DNA of 64,000 nt from JBFYTX01 sp963739515. GTDB taxonomy: Bacteria; Chloroflexota; Dehalococcoidia; Dehalococcoidales; RBG-16-60-22. A program made the position numbers and the translations under genes. Location: the NCBI GenBank assembly GCA_963739515.1, contig CAVUAO010000003.1, positions 496,001-560,000 of the forward strand, written 5' to 3'. Below are positions 59,049 through 64,000 of the stretch, piece after piece. The stretch's first letter is position 1. Each line of letters begins with the position of its first letter. Under the pieces are notes generated by a model that searched no databases, was not told where the DNA came from, and saw nothing but the letters and a program-made list of their open reading frames with translations.

Positions 59049-59747
59049 ATTAAAACCGAGCGCGTTTTCGCCGCCATCAGGGATGTCAACGAGGTGCTTG
59101 CCCTTTCCAACGAGCCGCAGAAGCTCCTCAACATGTCTTTGGACACCGTGACGCAGGTCCTCGAGGTTGAGTGCTGCTGGGTCCAGACCATCAACGCCAG
59201 GAACCGGTTTCTGAACCTGGCGGCCGAGCGCGGCTTCAATTCAGCAATGCAGCGGGAGATGCTGTCGATAGACACGGGCCACCGTTTGAGCCAGCAAATC
59301 GTCGGCCTGGGGAACGAAATCGTTATTCCGGACCTTTCCAACGACGGGCGCTACGGCCTGGACTCTTTCCGTGCCGCCGGTTACAAGTGGCTGGTGGCGG
59401 TGCCCCTGATGACTTACCGCGTCCACGGCGTGCTGGGGATTGCCTCACGGAACAAAAAGCGGCTTAGCAAAGAAACGGCACAACTCGTCAAGGTGATTGC
59501 CGGGCTCATCGGCACGGCGCTGAATAAAGCCGGGCTTTCCCAGACACCTGCCCTGCCGGAAAAGCACGAACAGCCACCGTTCAAAGAAAACCGGCCGGAG
59601 ACGGCCCCCATTAAAGAAAAACCGGCCCCCTTGAATAAAGCGACGGCGCTTCAAGGCATAACCGATAAAAACGCGGTAAAACCGGCGGACAGCACCTCCC
59701 CCAAACATCCCCGTAAAACAAAATCGTACCGCGACCTGCATCACTAA
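59049..59747 (+). CDS. GAF-domain protein with disordered tail; start uncertain
   Basis: About 217-232 aa. GAF domain: the helix TERVFAAIRDVNEVLALSNEPQKL, then LDTVTQVLEVECCWVQTI, VIPDLSNDGRYG, GYKWLVAVPLM and GVLGIASRNKKRL. The C-terminal third is Pro/Lys/Glu-rich and disordered. The GAF helix begins before the first GTG (59094), and the only in-frame candidate behind the GGAAGG site (59032-59037) is ATT at 59049; a rare ATT start, or GTG with a lost helix, are the options. TATAAT at 59005-59010. Ligand unknown. Confidence 0.72.
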   Translation: MKTERVFAAIRDVNEVLALSNEPQKLLNMSLDTVTQVLEVECCWVQTINARNRFLNLAAERGFNSAMQREMLSIDTGHRLSQQIVGLGNEIVIPDLSNDGRYGLDSFRAAGYKWLVAVPLMTYRVHGVLGIASRNKKRLSKETAQLVKVIAGLIGTALNKAGLSQTPALPEKHEQPPFKENRPETAPIKEKPAPLNKATALQGITDKNAVKPADSTSPKHPRKTKSYRDLHH

Positions 59748-59801
59748 GTCCTTCGTCTTCAATACTTTTTTAACGCTGACCCGCCTCCCCACGTCATTTC
59801 C

Positions 59802-59830
59802 TTGACATGTTTACCATAAACTCCTACAAT
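59802..59830 (+). promoter_or_regulatory. Strong promoter of the small membrane protein gene
   Basis: TTGACA (59802-59807), 17-base spacer, TACAAT (59825-59830), 98 bases before the gene at 59928. The leader contains a first AGGAGGTGAT-like site at 59862 with no long frame behind it. Confidence 0.8.
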
Positions 59831-59927
59831 GTGGCTAACATTGGCGCAGGACGAATTTCCAGGAGGTGATTTATAAGGAAATTCACAAGCGGAATAACCC
59901 CTGAAGTATTATAAAAGGAGGTTTGAT

Positions 59928-60395
59928 TTGAACATTAAATTTACCACCAAGCCCAACTGGCTCCTATTAATCGTCAGCGTCGTCCTCTTGATTATGATCT
60001 TTTTACCCTGGTGGAGTTATGGCGTGAATTACGCCGGTTTTCATATTGGCGGTTCAATTAATGGTTTCCATAACGGGGGCATACTTACGTTTCTGGCGTC
60101 CCTCGCCGGCATTGCCCTGTCTTTTATGGAAATTTCCAACGCCAAATACCGGGCGTTCATGATTATGGGTGCCGGCGGCCTGGCGCTGCTCGGCGTGCTC
60201 ATTGCCTTTACAGGATATGGCGGTTCTTCAATGGGGTTCGGCAAGATTATCGCCCTGATCGTTTCACTCGCCTTAATCGCGGTCGGCTTCTTTGACTATC
60301 GCGGGATAGACCCGTTAGCCAAAATAAAGGCCTCGTCCTCCAAGCCTCCGACGCCTCCCCCTCCGACACCACCTCCTCCTCCCGCGAAATCGTAG
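59928..60395 (+). CDS. Small membrane protein with polyproline tail
   Basis: 155 aa from TTG 59928 after AAAGGAGG. Four hydrophobic helices: about 11-30 (WLLLIVSVVLLIMIFLPWW), 52-67, 75-95 and 103-123 (KIIALIVSLALIAVGFF), with a glycine-rich extracellular loop between 1 and 2 (GFHIGGSINGFHNGG). The C-terminus is low-complexity PPTPPPP repeats. No family recognised. Strong promoter and ribosome site suggest high expression. Confidence 0.7.
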   Translation: MNIKFTTKPNWLLLIVSVVLLIMIFLPWWSYGVNYAGFHIGGSINGFHNGGILTFLASLAGIALSFMEISNAKYRAFMIMGAGGLALLGVLIAFTGYGGSSMGFGKIIALIVSLALIAVGFFDYRGIDPLAKIKASSSKPPTPPPPTPPPPPAKS

Positions 60396-60487
60396 CCAGA
60401 TATTTAAAATCCATTTACGGTTCAGGCATGCGGCAGGGCAGGGAAAATCTGCCCTGCCGTGTGTTTTTTCTTTTCCTTTTCTAAGCC

Positions 60488-60516
60488 TTGACACTCTGGG
60501 TATAAGCACCTACAAT
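60488..60516 (+). promoter_or_regulatory. Promoter of tRNA-Leu-plsY
   Basis: TTGACA (60488-60493), 17-base spacer, TACAAT (60511-60516), 13 bases before the tRNA 5' end. Same -10 and spacing as the promoter at 59802. Confidence 0.88.
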
Positions 60517-60528
60517 TACACTTGTAAC

Positions 60529-60613
<85 letters not shown>

Positions 60614-60623
60614 GTGGAGAAAA

Positions 60624-61190
60624 ATGGCCTGGTTAGTAATTATCATCGGTTACCTGCTCGGCTCGCTGCCCACGGCTTACATCGCCGGACGGCTGCTGAA
60701 AGGCAGGGACATCCGGCAGATGGGCGATGAAAACGCCGGGGCCGCCAATGCCTACCGCGAGCTCGGGCCGGCGGCCGGTATCGCGGTGTTTATTATCGAT
60801 GCCGCCAAAGGCGCCGTGGTTATTCTCATCGCCCAGGCGACCAATATGTCTCAGGCCGTGGTCTTAATCACCGGGGCGGTCGCCGTCGTCGGCCATAACT
60901 GGCCGGTGTTTCTGGGATTTCGAGGGGGGAGGGGGGTAAGCGCCACTATCGGTATACTGCTGGTGCTGGTCACGATTCCGATACTCGTGCTGGCGCTGCC
61001 CACGATAATTATCCTGATGCTGAGAAGAAACGTCACCCCTTCCATGGCTTTCCTTTTCATCGCGCTGCCGCTCGTGGACTGGTGGTTAAAAGTGCCGGCG
61101 CTGCTGATAGGTTACGGCATAGCGTTACCGGCGCTCGTGGGCATCACCCACTTCTTCCGGACGAGACCAAAAGAGTTGCCGCAGGCTTAA
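60624..61190 (+). CDS. plsY: Glycerol-3-phosphate acyltransferase PlsY
   Basis: 188 aa membrane protein, five or so helices. Family motifs: GYLLGSLPTAYIAGRLLKGRDIRQMGDENAGAAN, VGHNWPVFLGFRGGRGVSATIG. Uses acyl phosphate to acylate glycerol 3-phosphate in phospholipid synthesis (Asn in the first motif is Gly-Ala here: the usual GSGNxGAtN reads MGDENAGAAN). Starts 10 bases after tRNA-Leu without its own promoter, so tRNA and mRNA share a transcript. Confidence 0.94.
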   Translation: MAWLVIIIGYLLGSLPTAYIAGRLLKGRDIRQMGDENAGAANAYRELGPAAGIAVFIIDAAKGAVVILIAQATNMSQAVVLITGAVAVVGHNWPVFLGFRGGRGVSATIGILLVLVTIPILVLALPTIIILMLRRNVTPSMAFLFIALPLVDWWLKVPALLIGYGIALPALVGITHFFRTRPKELPQA

Positions 61191-61357
61191 TAATTGCCAA
61201 CAAATGATGAGGCTGGTATACTATTACGAAAGGCATGCAGCCACGCTCACTAGTTAATTCCTACTTTTTTCTAATAAGATTCTTACGTTTAGAACACTTT
61301 ATGCAGTATAAAATTGTCAGGCATCTGTTTGGGTTGCTTCCGGGAGAAATGATTTAA

Positions 61358-61891
61358 GTGGCAGATAAAAACGGCCAGGGGCTCGTCCAGGTCTTTACCG
61401 GCGACGGCAAAGGCAAGACGACGGCGGCGCTGGGCGCAATACTCCGGGCGGCCGGCCACGGACTCAATATTTTCATTATTTTCTTCATCAAGGGCCATTA
61501 TGCCTACGGCGAGTTCAGCACCCTCACTAAGCTGCCCAACGTCAGGATTGCCGCCTTCGGCCTGCGCCGGTTTTTCAAAGCGACCGATATCGACCCCGAG
61601 GAGAAAAAAGAGGCCGAGGCCGCCCTCGCTATAGCCCGCGAAGCCATCGGCAGCGGCCGCTACGACCTGGTGGTGCTGGACGAGATAAATGTCGCCATGG
61701 ACTTTCACCTTATCGAGACGGACGACATCATTAAACTCATCAAAGAAAAACCTGCCCACGTCGAGCTCATCCTTACCGGTCGACACGCCGATGCCAGACT
61801 GATTGAGATGGCCGACCTGGTGACCGAGATGGTGAAAATCAAGCACCCTTACGATAAAGGTGTCAAGGCGCGTAAAGGCATCGAGTATTAG
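61358..61891 (+). CDS. cobO: Cob(I)alamin adenosyltransferase, CobO/BtuR type
   Basis: 177 aa, GTG start. P-loop FTGDGKGKTTAALG (CobA type), FIKGHYAYGEF, VLDEINVAMDF and LTGRHADARLIEMADLVTEM. Transfers the adenosyl group of ATP to cob(I)alamin, giving coenzyme B12, which B12-dependent radical and mutase enzymes need. FBP aldolase/phosphatase follows after 15 bases; relation to it is not obvious. The gap 61191-61357 holds no recognised feature. Confidence 0.95.
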   Translation: MADKNGQGLVQVFTGDGKGKTTAALGAILRAAGHGLNIFIIFFIKGHYAYGEFSTLTKLPNVRIAAFGLRRFFKATDIDPEEKKEAEAALAIAREAIGSGRYDLVVLDEINVAMDFHLIETDDIIKLIKEKPAHVELILTGRHADARLIEMADLVTEMVKIKHPYDKGVKARKGIEY

Positions 61892-61906
61892 GCAACGGAG
61901 GTAACT

Positions 61907-63041
61907 ATGAAAGTCACGTTGAGCGTTATCAAAGCGGATATCGGCGGTTACGTAGGGCATTCCGAATCGCACCCCGATATCATCGCCAAGGCTGCCGAAT
62001 CTCTGAATAAGGCGAAAAAGGACGGGCTGCTGATAGACGGGCAGGCGACCAAGTGCGGCGACGACCTGCAGCTTATCATGACCCATGATAAGGGCATCAG
62101 CAGCTATGATATTCATAAGCTGGCCTGGGATACGTTCGTCACCGGCACCAAGCTGGCGAAGAAAATGAAACTCTACGGGGCCGGCCAGGATATGCTGAAA
62201 GACTCTTTCTCCGGTAACGTCAAAGGCATGGGACCCGGACTTGCCGAGATGGAGATCGAAGAAAGGATTTCCGAACCCGTCCTCATCTTCATGGCGGACA
62301 AGACCTCGGCCGGGCGCCTGGAATATGCCCCTCTACAAGATGTTCGCCGACCCCTTCAATACCATCGGCCTGGTAATTGCCGCCAACATGCACAACGGTT
62401 TTACCTTCGAGGTGCACGACGTCAAGGAGCACAAAAAAATCAGGTTCAACGCCCCCGAGGAAATTTACGATATGCTGGTGCTCATCGGCGCCTCGGCCAG
62501 GTTCGCCATCAAGGCCGTCTACCATCGCGACAACGGGGAAATCGCCGCGGTCTCTTCCACCGAACGCCTTTATGAAAGCGCCGGACGGTACGTGGGCAAG
62601 GACGACCCGGTCTGTATCGTGCGGGCGCAGGGCGTTTTCCCGGCCGTCGGTGAGATTTTGGAGCCCTTCGCCGCCCCCATCCTGGTACAGGGATGGATGC
62701 GCGGCTCGCACATGGGCCCGCTGATGCCGGTCGCTGTGTGCGATAGCACACCGTCCCGCTTCGACGGTCCACCGCGGGTCATTTGCCTGGGTTATCAACT
62801 CTGCAACGGGACCCTGATAGGACCGCGCGATATGTTCGCCGATAAATCGTTCGACCTGGCGCGCCAGCAGGCTAACGAAATGGCCGATATGATGCGCCGT
62901 CACGGTCCTTTTGAGCCGCACCGTTTGCCCCTGGAGGAGATGGAATATACGACCATGCCCCAGGTGATGGAAAAACTTAACGGCAGGTTTCAGAACCTTG
63001 ATGGAGACAAATCCAGAGCTCCTGCTGGCCACGAACAATAA
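61907..63041 (+). pseudogene. fbp: Fructose-1,6-bisphosphate aldolase/phosphatase, one +1 frameshift
   Basis: About 377 aa after repair, normal for the archaeal-type bifunctional FBP aldolase/phosphatase, an ancestral gluconeogenic enzyme. N-terminal MKVTLSVIKADIGGYVGHSESHP, KKDGLLIDGQATKCGDDLQLIMTHDKG; after VLIFMADKTSAG one extra base at about 62315 leads to AWNMPLYKMFADPFNTIGLVI, GWMRGSHMGPLMPVA and PPRVICLGYQL to the stop. Metal-binding aspartates and histidines of both parts are kept. Ends overlapping rdgB by 41 bases. The break is of the same type as the others in the window. Confidence 0.88.
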
Positions 63042-63606
63042 GGGCAAGATACGCGAGTACCGGAGCCTGCTCCGGGGCGTCCCCTTTGACATCGTCACCC
63101 CGGCCGACCTCGGCATTTCCGCCAGGGTCAATGAAACCGGCGGCAGCTTCGAGGAAAACGCCGCGCTCAAGGCAATGACGCTGGCGAAAGTAAGCAATCG
63201 ACTCTCTCTCGCCGACGACTCCGGTCTGGAGGTGGACGCCCTGGGGGGCGAGCCGGGGCCTTTATCCGCCCGCTACGCCGGCGCCAATGCTACCGACGCC
63301 GCGAGAATTAATTTTCTTCTTTCCAAGCTCAAAGACGCCCCCGATAAAAACCGCGCCGCCCGCTTCCGCTGCGTGATTGCCCTCGCCGAACCCAACGGCA
63401 AAGTACAGCTTTTTTCCGGCGAGTGCCGGGGGGTTATTATTGATACCCCGAGGGGGACTAACGGCTTCGGCTACGACCCCATTTTTTTCATTCCTGAGCT
63501 TGGCAAGACCATGGCGGAGCTGACGCTGGAAGAAAAGAATAAAGTGAGCCACCGGGCCAGGGCGGCGGAGAAAGCGCGAGAGTATTTAGATAATTGGCAA
63601 CTGTAG
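63001..63606 (+). CDS. rdgB: dITP/XTP pyrophosphatase
   Basis: 201 aa RdgB/HAM1 family. Start ATG 63001 (TTG 62998 in frame). Motifs LLLATNNKGKIREY, GGSFEENAALKAMTLAK, LADDSGLEVDALGGEPGPLSARYAG and GTNGFGYDPIFF are diagnostic. It removes non-canonical purine nucleotides. The start lies inside the fbp end, so translation is coupled. Confidence 0.97.
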   Translation: METNPELLLATNNKGKIREYRSLLRGVPFDIVTPADLGISARVNETGGSFEENAALKAMTLAKVSNRLSLADDSGLEVDALGGEPGPLSARYAGANATDAARINFLLSKLKDAPDKNRAARFRCVIALAEPNGKVQLFSGECRGVIIDTPRGTNGFGYDPIFFIPELGKTMAELTLEEKNKVSHRARAAEKAREYLDNWQL

Positions 63607-63649
63607 TTGTCATTCTGAGCATAGCGAAGAAATCCGTCTTTCTATTAAT

Positions 63650-63748
63650 CGCATCCCCCTGCCCCCTTTCCTTCGACTGGCTCAGGACAGGCGCTTTGGC
63701 AAAGGAAGGGGGAAATTAATAGGAGAGGGGCTAGCGCCCCTCTCTGCA
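63650..63748 (-). repeat. Intergenic inverted-repeat element, divergent copy G
   Basis: CCCCCTTTCCTT (63662-63673) pairs with AAAGGAAGGGGG (63701-63712), followed by the tail hairpin GAGAGGGGCTAGCGCCCCTC (63723-63742). Same plan as copies A-F, but the arm loop holds a CTTCGACTGGCTCAGGACAGG palindrome-half and the A run is short. A further CATTCTGAGC...GAAGAAATCC stretch precedes it at 63611-63634. Confidence 0.65.
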
Positions 63749-63840
63749 AATTACTCTCTAGGGTGTATATTATAAGAAAGCGATATGTTAATAATCGCGA
63801 ATTTAGTGTAAAATAATCAAAAAATGGGGAGGATACTTAA

Positions 63841-64000
63841 ATGGAATGGTTTGAAATATATTGGAGAGGTCCATACACCCTTGACAGCGCTATTTCCAAA
63901 AAAGCCTCCGAGAGTTATGGCGTATATGCCATATTCGAAAAAAGTCGCAGTTTCGAAAAACTTGGCTTTATATTGGGGAGACATTTGGCTGCTTTTGGTA
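63841..64000 (+). CDS. Partial ORF, possibly GIY-YIG-like
   Basis: ATG 63841 after GGGGAGG, open to the window end (53 codons). Begins MEWFEIYWRGPYTLD; YGVYAIFEKS followed by KLGFILGRHLAAFG has an outline like the GIY-YIG nuclease start (xGVYxI...YIG), but the second motif is not clear. AT-rich relative to rdgB. The family cannot be settled from this fragment. Confidence 0.55.
   Translation, partial: MEWFEIYWRGPYTLDSAISKKASESYGVYAIFEKSRSFEKLGFILGRHLAAFG

Noticed and set aside
63608..63634. Part of an IS or phage attachment site (CATTCTGAGC...GAAGAAATCC)
   Set aside because: No transposase, integrase or matching second end is visible; it looks like a dispersed intergenic repeat.

Overview
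The window is a gene-dense stretch of a bacterial chromosome, with small gaps, few intergenic repeats and strong use of G or C at third codon positions. The gene set points to a strict anaerobe, most likely a Chloroflexota member of the Dehalococcoidia type. Supporting this are an NrpR-type nitrogen regulator (a family known mainly from methanogens), an archaeal-type bifunctional fructose-1,6-bisphosphate aldolase/phosphatase, an NAD-linked formate dehydrogenase with selenocysteine, an IscS-like protein without its PLP lysine, LeuCD-type aconitase next to isocitrate dehydrogenase, two-subunit fumarase, cobalamin adenosylation, and no respiratory oxygen enzymes. The taxonomic call is inference. 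No phage, IS transposase or CRISPR array was seen.

Layout. 1-2777: end of an AIR-synthase-like gene, then a sulfur/Fe-S operon (IscS-like, IscU-like, zinc ribbon, DsrE-like, TusA-like). 2933-9378 (minus strand): nitrogen block transcribed as regulator, amt2, amt1-glnB, glnA, nrpR, with a shared 18-bp candidate operator before amt2, amt1 and glnA. 9555-10691: GAF/HD-GYP protein. 11234-16658: NuoE-NuoF-FdhA formate dehydrogenase, FdhA being read through a UGA with a SECIS-like hairpin. 16692-20525: NarL-type regulator, a decayed small gene with terminator, acetyl-CoA synthetase and acetate transporter. 20789-22763: two oligopeptide ABC ATPases without permeases. 22915-26617: LutA/LutB-like iron-sulfur proteins and fumarase subunits. 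26625-30676: membrane protein, cation efflux, NAD kinase, GNAT, NUDIX, HIT and flavin-fold proteins. 30883-35291 (minus): carboxyltransferase, LeuC/LeuD-type hydro-lyase and isocitrate dehydrogenase. 35432-41578: molybdoenzyme, PurM, PurH, a nicotinamidase/nicotinate phosphoribosyltransferase fusion and a PrsW-like membrane protein. 41562-44407 (minus): TilS, DUF2344 and QueG-like proteins. 44567-46719: CIRCE-controlled groES-groEL. 46837-57567: mixed housekeeping (DUF5714, M16 peptidase, MFS, LysA, HolB, RicT, HNH, QueD, FolK, FolP) broken by AT-rich insertions. 57670-64000: tRNA-Cys, tRNA-Leu-PlsY, adenosyltransferase, FBP aldolase/phosphatase, RdgB and a partial ORF.

Two window-wide patterns stand out. 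First, an intergenic inverted-repeat element of about 110 bp recurs at least seven times; its arms vary in compensating fashion and its constant tail hairpin is an intrinsic terminator placed just behind minus-strand genes. Second, six conserved genes (fumarase beta, leuC, purH, PrsW-like, tilS, FBP aldolase/phosphatase) carry nine frameshifts, every one repaired by removing a single base, which looks more like insertion-biased sequence error than gene decay.

Metabolically the genes fit a formate- and acetate-using anaerobe: formate feeds NADH, acetate is imported and activated by Acs, carboxyltransferase, fumarase and LeuCD/ICDH lead toward 2-oxoglutarate, and glutamine synthetase with PII and two ammonium channels use that 2-oxoglutarate for nitrogen assimilation.
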